Under the pieces are notes generated by a model. It ran no database searches and was not told the DNA's origin. It worked only from the letters and a program-made list of their open reading frames with translations. This document shows, in pieces, positions 49,122 to 57,447 of a stretch of DNA of 64,000 nucleotides (the first letter of the stretch is position 1; every line of letters starts with the position of its first letter). Origin of the DNA: JAGOCV01 sp049445855 (GTDB lineage: Bacteria; Pseudomonadota; Gammaproteobacteria; Burkholderiales; Burkholderiaceae_C); contig NZ_JBMSDV010000001.1 of assembly GCF_049445855.1 (NCBI RefSeq), positions 496,001 through 560,000 on the forward strand. Direction: 5' to 3'. Made by a program: the position numbers and the translations under genes.

Positions 49122-49793
49122 ATGCCTGCAGCAGTCAACACGCCGATCCGGGTACTCCTGGTCGAGGACGATCCCGCGTTCTGCGCGGCCTTCTCCGCCG
49201 CAGTGGCAGGTGCCGAGGACGCCGAACTCGCAGGCATTGCGCGTTCACGTTCCGAGGGCATCGCGATGGTGCGCGCCACGCGTGCGGACGTGCTGCTGGT
49301 GGACCTGGGCCTGCCGGACGGTTCCGGCATCGACGTCATCCGCGCGATGCACCGCGAAGCGCCGGGCTGCACCGCCGTCGTCTCCAGCGTGTTCGGCGAC
49401 GAGCAGCACGTCGTGCAGGCCATCCAGGCCGGAGCCGCCGGTTATCTGCTGAAAGACACGGCACCGGAAGACGTGGTGGAAGAACTGCGATGCGTGCATC
49501 GCGGCGGCAGCCCCATCAGCCCGATCATCGCGCGCAGCGTGCTGCGGCTGCTGCAGCAACAGGAGACACCCGAGGCGCCCGTGGCGGCCGACAGCACGCT
49601 GTTGTCGGCGCGCGAGGCGCAAGTCCTGGAGCTCGTGGCGAAGGGCTTTTCGTACGACGAGATCGCCTCGCAGATAGGCGTCTCGCGCCACACCGTGCTC
49701 ACGTTCGTGCGCCGCATCTACGCCAAGCTCGAGGTCAACTCCAAGATGGAGGCGGTGAATGCAGCCCGTCGCAAGGGCCTGCTTCCGCGATGA
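49122..49793 (+). CDS. LuxR-type response regulator
   Basis: 223 residues. Receiver with D16/D17, phosphoacceptor D61 (LLVDLGLPDGSG) and K111 (YLLKDTAPED); C-terminal LuxR HTH (LSAREAQVLELVAKGFSYDE, IASQIGVSRHTVLTFVRRIY). MPAAVNTPIRVLLVEDD is the start. The cognate kinase gene begins 7 bp after the stop. Divergent from the MarR operon, 145 bp apart. Confidence 0.94.
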   Translation: MPAAVNTPIRVLLVEDDPAFCAAFSAAVAGAEDAELAGIARSRSEGIAMVRATRADVLLVDLGLPDGSGIDVIRAMHREAPGCTAVVSSVFGDEQHVVQAIQAGAAGYLLKDTAPEDVVEELRCVHRGGSPISPIIARSVLRLLQQQETPEAPVAADSTLLSAREAQVLELVAKGFSYDEIASQIGVSRHTVLTFVRRIYAKLEVNSKMEAVNAARRKGLLPR

Positions 49794-49800
49794 CGCCTGC

Positions 49801-51756
49801 ATGACAGTCCTGCGGCGGCTGCGCGCTCGTATGCCCTCTCTTCTTCTGCGCGCAAGCGTCGTCCTGTCGCTGTTCGTGCTGCTGGCCCCGGGGGCTTGGG
49901 CGCAAGTCGCGCTCCACATCACGACAGCACAGTTCCAGGTCACGCCCGACGGCACCTTCGGTCCTGCGCCGCCGCTGCCACGGCTCGATGCCTCCAGATG
50001 GCAGCCCACGGCCCTGCCTGCCGCCCTGCCGCGTGCCATCGTTCCCCCCACATCCACTGAACCGATCGACACCGTGTGGTTCAGGATCGAGCTGCCAGCC
50101 GGGATTTCCCAGGTACCGCCCGGCACCCTGCGCCTGTACGTGCCGCGCTGGCAGACCGTCGGCCAGGTTGCCGTGTATGCCGACGAACGTCTGGTGTACC
50201 GCTCGGGCGCAGGGCCGGTGTGGAACGGCTTCAACCATCCGCTGTGGTTGCGCATCGATGCCGAGGACGGCACGCATCCGCAAACGCTGCTCGTACGCCT
50301 GGACCACAGCCGCAGCGTGGGTGCCGCGCTCTCCACGGCATGGGTCGGTGATTCCGGCGGGCTGGGCGCGAGCCGGTGGTGGCGGCAGGCACTGCAGGTG
50401 GGGCTGCCACTGACTTCGGGAGCGACGGCCCTCATGCTCGGGTTCTTCTCGCTGATCGTCTGGTTCATGCGGCGTGAGTCGCCTTACGGCCTGTTCTTCC
50501 TGATCTCGCTGGTCTTCTTCATCCGCACGCTGCACTACCACCTGGGCATCGAGCCGCTGCCGATCAGCGAGGAATGGTTCGGCTGGATGACCCTGCATTC
50601 GCTCTCGCTGATCGCCGTGCTGACCAATATCTTCGGCCTGCGCCTGCACAACAAACGCTATCCCGTGGCCGAGTGGTCTTGCCTTGGCATCGTGTTCCTG
50701 TCGATGCTCGTCAGCCTGCCGCCGCTGGCGGCGCTGACCATCCCGCAGATCGCATCGATCGCCTACCTGGTGCTGCTGGTCGTATTCACGGTGATGACCG
50801 TCCTGTGTCTCTGGTCTGCCTGGCGGGCCCGCTCTTCCGAGACGCTGCTGGTCATGCTGTTCAATGCGCTGGCCGTGCCGGCGAGCATCCACGACCTGCT
50901 GCTGCTCAACTACCAGTTGGACATCGAGCACATCTACCTGTTGCCGCTGGAGGGAGTCACCCTGCTCGGCTCGCTCGTGTATGTGGTCGTCCGGCGCTAC
51001 GTGAATGCCGTGAAGCGCGCAGAAGTCGCGCAGTCGCAACTGGAGCGGGAGTTGCGCGCGCGCGAAGAGGAGCTCATGCGCAGCCACGAACGCCTGCGCG
51101 AAGTGGAGCACCGTGAGATCCTTCACGCCGAGCGGCAACGCCTGATGCAGGACATGCACGACGGCCTGGGCGCATCGCTCATGGGTGCGCTCAAGGCGGC
51201 GGAGAACGGGCAGCCGCACGACATGGCCGAAGTACTGCGCCAGTGCCTGGACGATCTGAAGCTCACCATCGATTCGCTCGAACAGGTCGAGCCCGACCTG
51301 CTGCTGTTGCTCGCGACGCTGCGCTACCGGCTGGGTGCGCGGCTGCAGCAGGCCGGCGTCGACCTCGTCTGGGAAGTGGCGGACGTGCCGCCGCTCAACT
51401 GGCTGGAGCCGCGCAGCGCGCTGCACATCCTCCGCATCCTGCAGGAGGTGTTCGTCAACATCGCCAAGCACAGTGGCGCGAACACCATCACGCTGCGCAC
51501 GGCTTGGGATGCGTTCCATGTGAGCGTGAGCGTGGCTGACGACGGCATCGGCTTCGACACCGCAAGCCCGCCATGCGGCGGGCGCGGCATGGCGAACATC
51601 GCGCGACGCGCGGACGCATTGGGCGCGCATGCGCACTGGCAATCCGGCGAAGCGAATCGCGTCGGCGGCGGCAAGGGCACGTACTTCGTGCTGATACTGC
51701 CGCGCGAATCGAGGTTGCCGCAACCGGCGAGTGAACCGCCGTCGATACCTGCGTAA
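49801..51756 (+). CDS. 7TM-DISM sensor histidine kinase
   Basis: 651 residues. Signal peptide (LSLFVLLAPGAWAQ), a periplasmic beta-rich sensor (about 36-200), seven membrane helices (about 205-395), a coiled-coil, a NarX/DesK-like HisKA_3 domain with H453 (MQDMHDGLGASL) and a HATPase with VFVNIAKHSGANTI and DDGIGFD. The N-terminal part fits 7TMR-DISM sensors of carbohydrate-like or envelope ligands. It phosphorylates the LuxR regulator encoded just upstream. Alternative starts at 49759 and 49831. Confidence 0.9.
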   Translation: MTVLRRLRARMPSLLLRASVVLSLFVLLAPGAWAQVALHITTAQFQVTPDGTFGPAPPLPRLDASRWQPTALPAALPRAIVPPTSTEPIDTVWFRIELPAGISQVPPGTLRLYVPRWQTVGQVAVYADERLVYRSGAGPVWNGFNHPLWLRIDAEDGTHPQTLLVRLDHSRSVGAALSTAWVGDSGGLGASRWWRQALQVGLPLTSGATALMLGFFSLIVWFMRRESPYGLFFLISLVFFIRTLHYHLGIEPLPISEEWFGWMTLHSLSLIAVLTNIFGLRLHNKRYPVAEWSCLGIVFLSMLVSLPPLAALTIPQIASIAYLVLLVVFTVMTVLCLWSAWRARSSETLLVMLFNALAVPASIHDLLLLNYQLDIEHIYLLPLEGVTLLGSLVYVVVRRYVNAVKRAEVAQSQLERELRAREEELMRSHERLREVEHREILHAERQRLMQDMHDGLGASLMGALKAAENGQPHDMAEVLRQCLDDLKLTIDSLEQVEPDLLLLLATLRYRLGARLQQAGVDLVWEVADVPPLNWLEPRSALHILRILQEVFVNIAKHSGANTITLRTAWDAFHVSVSVADDGIGFDTASPPCGGRGMANIARRADALGAHAHWQSGEANRVGGGKGTYFVLILPRESRLPQPASEPPSIPA

Positions 51757-51890
51757 GTCGATACCGCCGGGTGAACGGTGCGCCGCGAAAGTGTCGACGT
51801 AATTAGTTGTAGCGACAGACAGGCGTAGTCTTCACCGACAGAATTCCCCCAAGTTGGGCAGGCGGATCTGCATCCAGTCTGGAGGAAGTG
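51757..51890. other. Intergenic region before autotransporter remnant
   Basis: No ORF. It ends in the strong ribosome site GGAGGAAG (51881-51888) of the broken autotransporter gene, so a promoter for that gene probably lies here; none is clearly recognisable. Confidence 0.5.
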
Positions 51891-52078
51891 ATGAATCGCA
51901 TTTACAGGTGTCTTCAACCGCGCGTCCGGTACGTGGCAAGCCGTCGGCGAGACGGCGCGGTGTGCGGGAAAGGCAAGCGCCGCCGCCCGGCGCACCCGTG
52001 TTGCGGCGAGTCTTTTCATGCTGGCGTCGATGCCGCGCTCTCGGCGTCTCGGCTTGCGAAGTGCTCGACAGCCTGTAG
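51891..52078 (+). pseudogene. Autotransporter ESPR signal-peptide remnant
   Basis: After a strong GGAGGAAG ribosome site, ATG at 51891 begins MNRIYR, the diagnostic start of the extended signal peptide of autotransporter adhesins. The expected continuation is present only in the +1 frame from 51910 (VFNRASGTWQAVGE, then VAASLFMLASMP), and the h-region end ALGVSAC in the third frame, stopping at 52078. So two frameshifts and loss of everything after the signal peptide. It marks the broken end of a large surface protein gene. Confidence 0.65.
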
Positions 52079-52281
52079 CCGACGCGCCTTTAAGTTCGGC
52101 TCACGCAAGTCACTGCGAGTAAATCGCAACCTTCGCAATCCTGAGTGTGAAAAGCGGGTTGGCACGCTTCCTCCGGTGCTCACCTAATCGGGGATCTCAC
52201 CCGATTCCTCATGCAGGCGCCAACCCGAAACACCCGGTCAAAACGGGCAGCCGCAGTGTAAGCCAAAGAATGCGTACTCAA
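52079..52281. other. Intergenic region with nested palindromes
   Basis: No ORF of note. It contains the nested stem structure at 52155-52227 and a small CCCG-N7-CGGG hairpin just after it. It may be a terminator cluster, a recombination scar, or part of the mobile region boundary. Confidence 0.4.
52155..52227. repeat. Nested inverted repeat, possible structured RNA
   Basis: Outer arms CGGGTTGGC (52155-52163) and GCCAACCCG (52219-52227) enclose AATCGGG-GATCTCA-CCCGATT (52186-52206). Both stems are perfect. No known riboswitch class is recognised. Confidence 0.45.
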
Positions 52282-52842
52282 CTAGTGTGAGGAAGAAGCA
52301 GGCTGCGGAAGAGTTGCTGGTGCGGGATCCCCATTGAGCTTGGGCAGCAACAGCGCTTCGGTGCGCTTCAATCGGTGTCGCACCGACTCTGGCACGCCGT
52401 CCCATTCTTCTATCAGCAGGAAGCGGCCAAAGCGGCCCGCAAGGCCCGGAACCTGGTCAGAGTACCAGACTATATCGACAGAGAGTTCCTGTTGAACCGC
52501 TTGCATGCGGTCAGGCAGGGTCGACGGGTTGGCCGCGATCCGTCGGTTGATCATGGTTTTCACGCCCCGAGAGCGAACCTTCTCGACGTAGTCGGCAACC
52601 GCCTGATCAAAGAGGAAGAGGAATTTGTGCTGGTTGTGGTTAAGTTCGGCTTCAAGTTCTGGCAGGCGATCCGGGTCCAAGACTTGGGCCGATAGATAGC
52701 CCCAAAGCATGTTGAACAGTGCGAAACGCCTGTCGAACAAGTCTACTTTTGTCTTGGTGCGCGCCGTGACGAATTGGGCGAAGGCGATGTAGGCGGCAGC
52801 GGCCGCGACTGCAGGACCCGCTAGGGCTAGGAAAATCTCCAT
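52282..52842 (-). CDS. Hypothetical membrane-anchored protein
   Basis: 186 residues. The N-terminus MEIFLALAGPAVAAAAAYIA is a single membrane helix; the rest is a charged, helical cytosolic domain (TKTKVDLFDRRFALFNMLWG, LEAELNHNQHKFLFLFDQAV). The layout (one N-terminal helix, then KVDLFDRRF) is seen in many small accessory proteins of unknown role in genomic islands. GGAGGACGTATG upstream gives a plausible ribosome site. Confidence 0.7.
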   Translation of the reverse strand: MEIFLALAGPAVAAAAAYIAFAQFVTARTKTKVDLFDRRFALFNMLWGYLSAQVLDPDRLPELEAELNHNQHKFLFLFDQAVADYVEKVRSRGVKTMINRRIAANPSTLPDRMQAVQQELSVDIVWYSDQVPGLAGRFGRFLLIEEWDGVPESVRHRLKRTEALLLPKLNGDPAPATLPQPASSSH

Positions 52843-52949
52843 ACGTCCTCCCTAAAATCAGCGGATCGTACAGTGGCCCCACTTGAAAGAGACGCCGCGC
52901 GCCTAAATGCGGAGCGCCAAGACGCTGTCTCTCACAGGCTCGCCCAGCC

Positions 52950-53034
52950 GCACGCCCGGATGATGGGGACTGGGACGGGGAGAAGCGGACAACGCCCGAA
53001 GGCCCTTGTCGTGCTTGAAGCTGTGGCGAAGATG
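52950..53034 (+). repeat. Direct repeat R1 (left of CoA-transferase module)
   Basis: About 85 bp beginning GCACGCCCGGATGATGGGG and containing CCGAAGGCCCTTGTCGT; it matches R2 at 56960 in the same orientation with scattered differences and a 1-bp gap. It lies in a 300-bp stretch (52843-53143) with no credible gene. Confidence 0.7.
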
Positions 53035-53143
53035 GACTCCGTCGGTACGCCCGGTGCAATCTACGAGAGGGATCTCATAGGCAGAGCCACCGCTCGACCG
53101 CTCGCCCTTCGATAGCGAGCATCCTTTGTTTACGGTGGCGGCT

Positions 53144-54328
53144 CTACGGCCTGCCCATGCGAGACACTTGCCCCAATTCCGCGAGTACTTCCTGCGTGTG
53201 CTGACCGCGCGTAGGTGGCGGGTTCCACGCCGGCTCCATGGAGGAATAGCAAACCGGATTGCGAACGGCCCGCTGCTCGCCAAGTGTCGGGTGGGTCCAG
53301 CGCCGTATAAGTTCATTGGCCGCGACCTGCCCGTCCTTCAGCAACATGTCGTAGTCGTTGATCGGCGCACAGGCCAAGTCGTGCCGACCTGCGAGCTCGG
53401 TCATTTCCGCGCGCGTCTTGCCCGCAATGATGGGAGCGATGATGGCTTGTAGCATTTCACGGTGGGCGAGACGTGCTTCGTTGCTTGCAAAACGCGGGTC
53501 TCGAGCGAGCTCCGGTATTCCAAGGGCGAAGCAGAATTTTGGCCATAGCGGCTGCGTTGCGACCAGCGTAACGAAGCCATCCTTCACGGCATAGGCCCCG
53601 GCAGGTGCAATCAACGGGTGGTCTCGGCCGCTCCTCCGCGGCATCAGGCCGGTCAGCATATATTCGGCCACCGGTGCAGACTGGAAAGCCACAAGCGAGT
53701 CCAGCAAGCTCACGCTCACGTGCTGACCGCGGCCATTACGATTCAGCGCCAGCAGTGCGGCCAGTATGCCCTGGCTGAGATATGAGCCCGCGAGCATGTC
53801 CGACACCATATTGCCCATCCGCAGCGGCGGACCCCCGTCCTCCCCGTTGATGCTCATCAGGCCCCCAAAAGCCTGCATTACCGAGTCGGTGGCGGGTGCA
53901 TCGGCCATGGGGCCTTTTTTGCCGAAGCCAGAAATCGATCCATACACGATGCGCGGGTTGGCCGTTGCCAGCGTGTCATAGTCCAGACCAAAGCGCTGCA
54001 TGACACCAGGGCGGAAGTTCTGCACCAAGATGTCACTGCGCGCCGCCAGTTGGACGGCGATACGACGCCCCTCTTCTAGCTTGAGGTCCAGACAGACGCT
54101 GCGCTTGCCACGGTTCAGGCTCATGTGGGTGCTGCTCTCGTGTGGCTGCAGCAGGCTACCCACGGCACGGCTCCAGTCGCCTTCAGGTGGCTCTACCTTG
54201 ATTGCATCAGCGCCGAGGTCTGTCAGCAACATGGCGGCGTAGGGACCCGCCACGCCTTGGCTGAAGTCCAGCAGCCGAAGACCCGCCAGAGGCAGCGGCC
54301 CAGCAGCCGCCAATGTGGAGGCCGTCAT
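53144..54328 (-). CDS. CaiB/BaiF family (class III) CoA-transferase
   Basis: 394 residues. LLDFSQGVAGPYAAMLLTDL, GADAIKVEPPEGDWSR, LNRGKRSVCLDLK and NPRIVYGSISGFG are class III signatures. The catalytic Asp is probably in the ATDSVMQAFGGLMS segment. It moves CoA between acids. Its start overlaps the MaoC stop by 4 bp; the pair with a Bug receptor and LysR looks like a small catabolic module for an imported organic acid. Confidence 0.93.
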   Translation of the reverse strand: MTASTLAAAGPLPLAGLRLLDFSQGVAGPYAAMLLTDLGADAIKVEPPEGDWSRAVGSLLQPHESSTHMSLNRGKRSVCLDLKLEEGRRIAVQLAARSDILVQNFRPGVMQRFGLDYDTLATANPRIVYGSISGFGKKGPMADAPATDSVMQAFGGLMSINGEDGGPPLRMGNMVSDMLAGSYLSQGILAALLALNRNGRGQHVSVSLLDSLVAFQSAPVAEYMLTGLMPRRSGRDHPLIAPAGAYAVKDGFVTLVATQPLWPKFCFALGIPELARDPRFASNEARLAHREMLQAIIAPIIAGKTRAEMTELAGRHDLACAPINDYDMLLKDGQVAANELIRRWTHPTLGEQRAVRNPVCYSSMEPAWNPPPTRGQHTQEVLAELGQVSRMGRP

Positions 54329-54792
54329 GCAACGACTCCGTCGCCGGCCCTCATCAGCAAATGGTAGGAGCACAACACCAGGCTCTCCCGGCGTTGGTTC
54401 ACAACGTCCACGTCAATATTAATGAGGCCGCGATTCGGGTCCGAGGTAGTCAAGCGCTTGGAGGAAACTCTGGACAGCGTGCGCAGCGTGTCGCCGATGA
54501 AGGCCGGCCTCACGAAGCGCGACTCCCCGAAGCCCAGCGCGGCTATCGTGTGGGGCCCGATCAACTCCTCCATCATGCCGGCAGCCAGGGCTTGTATCAA
54601 CAGGCCTGGCACGATGCGCTGGCCGAATGGCGTCTGCGTCTTGCAGAATTCTGCGTCGATGAAGATGGGCAGCTTCAGCCCTGCCAGGCAAGTGAAGTTG
54701 ACGATGTCCGACTCGGTTACTGTGCGGCCATAACTCTCGAAGCTCTCGCCTAGTTCAATCTGTGCAAATGTCCTGTGCTTCATGCTGATCAT
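54325..54792 (-). CDS. MaoC-like hotdog dehydratase
   Basis: 155 residues. FAQIELGESFESYGRTVTESDIVNFTCLAG is read as FAQIELGESFESYGRTVTE then DIVNFTCLAG, the MaoC N-terminus; PFGQRIVPGLLIQALAAGM holds the usual oxyanion helix. Members hydrate or dehydrate enoyl-CoA thioesters, such as mesaconyl-CoA. Starts at 54792 and 54783 are both possible. Only 1 bp separates it from the Bug receptor gene upstream. Confidence 0.85.
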   Translation of the reverse strand: MISMKHRTFAQIELGESFESYGRTVTESDIVNFTCLAGLKLPIFIDAEFCKTQTPFGQRIVPGLLIQALAAGMMEELIGPHTIAALGFGESRFVRPAFIGDTLRTLSRVSSKRLTTSDPNRGLINIDVDVVNQRRESLVLCSYHLLMRAGDGVVA

Positions 54793-54793
54793 T

Positions 54794-55771
54794 TCATTCC
54801 AGTTGTAGCCGTGCGGCGGTTATCACTTGGCGCCACTTGGTGGAGTCGCTGGCGATCTTCTTCCTCAGCGTCTCCGGGTTACCGTCTCCCGGCACGAAGC
54901 CCAGAGTCTCGAAGCGGGTTCGGACCTCGGGTGCATCGAGCGCCTTGGTCACCGCGGCATTGATCTGTTCGCGCACCTCCTTGGGCGTGTGGGCGGGCAC
55001 GGCGATGCCTGTCCACACGCTGAAGTCGAAGCCCGGCACGCCGGACTCGGCGATGGTCGGCACCTCGGGCAGGCTGGGGTAGCGGCGTGGCACCGAAACG
55101 CCAAGTGCCTTGAGCCTGCCGGACTTGATGTGCTGCATCACCGGCCCGAACGAACTGAAGATCATGTCGACCTGGCCACCCAGCACATCGGTTACGCCTT
55201 GCGCCTGGCCTCTATAAGGCACGTGCAGGATGTCTGTCTTGGTCTCGTACTTGAAAAGCTCAGCGGCAAGATGCGAGGTGGCGCCCGCGCCTGAGGAAGC
55301 GATCGTCAGCTTGCCTGGCTGAGCACGTGCCAGCGCGATCAGCTCCTTGATGTTATTGACGGGCAAATCCGGACGCACCACCAGAACCATCGGAATCGTT
55401 GCGATGATGGACACTGGCTCGAAGTCCTTGAGCGGGTCGTAGCCGAGCTTGCGCACGTGAGGCAGGATCGTGAATGGTGGGTCGTGCGCGAGAGTCCATG
55501 TGTAACCGTCAGGCGCGGCGCGCGCGCCCTGCTCCGTTCCGACGGTCCCGCTGGCCGCCCCTTGGTTTTCGATGACGATCGGCTGGCCCAGCGCGGCCGC
55601 CACGCGGTCGGAAATTGCGCGCGCGCTGATGTCCGTGGCCGCGCCCGGTGCGAAAGGCACGATCAGGCGGATCGGGCGCTCGGGCTTCCAGGCCTGTTGC
55701 GCGTGAAGCGGCAGCACGAAGGCGAACGCGGCCAGCGCAGCCAGTCCACCGCGCGTGATGGTGAGTTTCAT
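54794..55771 (-). CDS. Bug-family solute receptor
   Basis: 325 residues with a signal peptide ending PLHAQ. RPIRLIVPFAPGAATDISAR, IVIENQGAASGTVGTEQGA and TLAHDPPFTILPHVRK define the Bug fold. First gene of a three-gene operon with the MaoC and CaiB genes, divergent from the LysR regulator. It likely binds the acid whose CoA ester the other two process. Confidence 0.93.
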   Translation of the reverse strand: MKLTITRGGLAALAAFAFVLPLHAQQAWKPERPIRLIVPFAPGAATDISARAISDRVAAALGQPIVIENQGAASGTVGTEQGARAAPDGYTWTLAHDPPFTILPHVRKLGYDPLKDFEPVSIIATIPMVLVVRPDLPVNNIKELIALARAQPGKLTIASSGAGATSHLAAELFKYETKTDILHVPYRGQAQGVTDVLGGQVDMIFSSFGPVMQHIKSGRLKALGVSVPRRYPSLPEVPTIAESGVPGFDFSVWTGIAVPAHTPKEVREQINAAVTKALDAPEVRTRFETLGFVPGDGNPETLRKKIASDSTKWRQVITAARLQLE

Positions 55772-55805
55772 GTCTTGTCTCCAATAGTTGTGAGGCGCAG
55801 TATTG

Positions 55806-55832
55806 ACCGATCTACTTATCGGTTCAATTGAA
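55806..55832. promoter_or_regulatory. LysR operator in divergent promoter
   Basis: ACCGAT-CTACTT-ATCGGT (55806-55823) is a perfect dyad overlapping a second palindrome TTCAATTGAA (55823-55832). It lies between the Bug and LysR genes, the standard place for LysR binding, and its position argues that translation of lysR starts further right. Confidence 0.6.
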
Positions 55833-55887
55833 TTCTTCAGATGAATTAAGCTACTGGACTTCACAATTAAATGCGCGGAGGCCGGCT

Positions 55888-56850
55888 ATCAAAATCACCC
55901 TGAGACAAATTGAAGGATTTCTTGCCGCAGCGGACACGTTGTCGTTTTCGCGTGCCGCACAGCGCATGCACCTGACCCAGTCAGCGTTCTCGCAACTGAT
56001 CCGCGAAGTCGAACAGGCGCTGGATCTGCGGCTGTTCGACCGCACCACCCGCCGCGTGACACTCACCGAGTCGGGCGCTACGCTCGTGCACAAGATGCGC
56101 GAGGGCCTGCGTGCGATCGAGGAAGCCTGCGAAGATGCCCAGGCGATCAGCCGCCTTGAGCGCGGCCATCTGTCGGTGGCGACGCTGCCTTCGCTCGCAG
56201 TGGGCTGCGTGGCACAGGCATTGGGTGATCTTCGGCGCCTGTATCCAGGCGTCACGGTGAGCCTGCATGAGGCGCAAAACCCCGAGCTTCTGGCGATGGT
56301 GGCGCAGTCCCAGGTCGAATTCGCTGTATGCGCGCGGGTACACGTGCCTCAAGGGCTCACCTTCGAGAACGTGTTTGCCGAAGAACTGGTCGCCGTCGTA
56401 CTCGACACCCACCGGCTTGCCGGCAAGAGCCGGCAGCGGTGGAAGTCATTGGCCGGAACGCCGCTTATTCTCATGACGCACAACTCCAGCACGCGTGAAC
56501 AGATCGAGAGGGCTCTACGCGCCAACGGCATGGACGACGAGCCCACCTATGAAGTTGCCAGCCTGTTCACCGCGCTCAGCATGGTCCGTGCGGGCCTCGG
56601 CCTGACGGTAATGCCGCTCACCGCCGTGCTGGAAACCAACTTTGCTGGCTTAGCGAGTTGCCGGCTCGTGCAACCCACCGCACTGCGGCAGATCGGCATC
56701 TGCCGCCGCAGTGATCGCCAGCCTTCGCCCGCAGCGCTGCAGTTCGCCCAGTTGGTCAGTGCACGCGTCGCGCGGGCGCTGCAACCGGGTATTTCGACAG
56801 AAGGGGCGCCCGCTGCATCCAATTCACTTTCTGCCCGCCGCTCACGTTGA
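55888..56850 (+). CDS. LysR family regulator, start codon apparently AUC
   Basis: 320 residues from 55888. HTH: ITLRQIEGFLAAADTLSFSRA, QRMHLTQSAFSQLIREVEQA; effector domain typical of LysR. No ATG or GTG is in frame near the expected start. A strong GGAGG (55877-55881) sits 6 bases before ATC, exactly where the family's first residues (I-K-I-T-L-R-Q) begin. The only earlier start, TTG at 55828, has no ribosome site and overlaps the operator. Either AUC initiates or an ATG was mutated. It probably activates the divergent CoA-transferase operon. Confidence 0.88.
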   Translation: MKITLRQIEGFLAAADTLSFSRAAQRMHLTQSAFSQLIREVEQALDLRLFDRTTRRVTLTESGATLVHKMREGLRAIEEACEDAQAISRLERGHLSVATLPSLAVGCVAQALGDLRRLYPGVTVSLHEAQNPELLAMVAQSQVEFAVCARVHVPQGLTFENVFAEELVAVVLDTHRLAGKSRQRWKSLAGTPLILMTHNSSTREQIERALRANGMDDEPTYEVASLFTALSMVRAGLGLTVMPLTAVLETNFAGLASCRLVQPTALRQIGICRRSDRQPSPAALQFAQLVSARVARALQPGISTEGAPAASNSLSARRSR

Positions 56851-56959
56851 GTACGGCATCGGGAGCGCGAACAAACGGTGCAAGCGTCTTCGCTCGCGCC
56901 ATCCCAAGGCTAAAGCCCCTTCAGTAAGGAAGCTACAAGCCGGAGTGGGAAGCGCAGTC

Positions 56960-57045
56960 GCACGCCCGGATGATGGGGCAAGGGATGGGGAGAAATGGAC
57001 AAGGGCCCGAAGGCCCTTGTCGTTCTTAGCGATCTGGCGGAGTGG
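56960..57045 (+). repeat. Direct repeat R2 (right of CoA-transferase module)
   Basis: Matches R1 4010 bp to the left, same orientation. The first 19 bases (GCACGCCCGGATGATGGGG) are identical. Together the two bracket the CaiB-MaoC-Bug-LysR module. Confidence 0.7.
56999..57020 (+). terminator. Hairpin terminator downstream of lysR
   Basis: ACAAGGGCC-CGAA-GGCCCTTGT is a perfect 9-bp stem with a stable tetraloop, followed by CGTTCTT. Within R2, 150 bp after the lysR stop. The U tract is short. Confidence 0.55.
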
Positions 57046-57170
57046 ACGGATGCTGTGGATGAGACTCTCGCAATCTCGCCATGCATCACCTGTCGCCGCG
57101 GGCGACATGGTTGGCACCACGTCACCAATTCATCGAATCTCGCCATGCCTCGCCCGATCACATCACAGAC

Positions 57171-57189
57171 GATGGGGCAAGGGATGGGG
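57171..57189 (+). repeat. Partial repeat R3
   Basis: GATGGGGCAAGGGATGGGG, identical over 19 bases to 56972-56990 within R2, 199 bp to the left. Confidence 0.75.
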
Positions 57190-57447
57190 TGCACGACCAC
57201 AAGCCTACAGACGGAATTCGTAGGATTTCCAATTTCTGCAATTCCGCCAAATCTGATTTAATTTCCCGCTGAAATCAACTCACCAATTCTTGCAGCGCCG
57301 ACCTCATCCCGGCAATGCGCTGTGCATCTGCTGCCGCCCTGCCAAGTCACCTGCGTGACTGCTCTTCAAGTGAGGGCCAACTGCGGGCTGGAAACCTCGT
57401 GCACACGGGTGGATCAAATTTTGATTTCACTATGGATGGGTAATTCG

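Larger units (their letters stand above)
56851..57447. other. Repeat-rich intergenic region upstream of integrase
   Basis: About 600 bp with no credible gene. It holds R2, the terminator hairpin, the 19-bp repeat R3 and a 13-bp repeat AATCTCGCCATGC at 57072 and 57136. The right half is AT-richer and must contain the integrase promoter. A plausible attachment-site region. Confidence 0.6.

Noticed and set aside
52873..53115. 80-residue plus-strand frame covering R1
   Set aside because: Repeat DNA without ribosome site or family match.
54313..54753. 146-residue plus-strand frame opposite the MaoC gene
   Set aside because: Antisense shadow; MaoC strand carries the conserved motifs.
55828..55887. 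N-terminal extension of LysR from TTG at 55828
   Set aside because: No ribosome site, overlaps the operator dyad, and the extra 20 residues have no LysR character.
57029..57046. tRNA gene 3' end on the minus strand (CCACTCCGCCA)
   Set aside because: No T arm, anticodon arm or acceptor partner upstream; kept only as a possible attachment-site relic.
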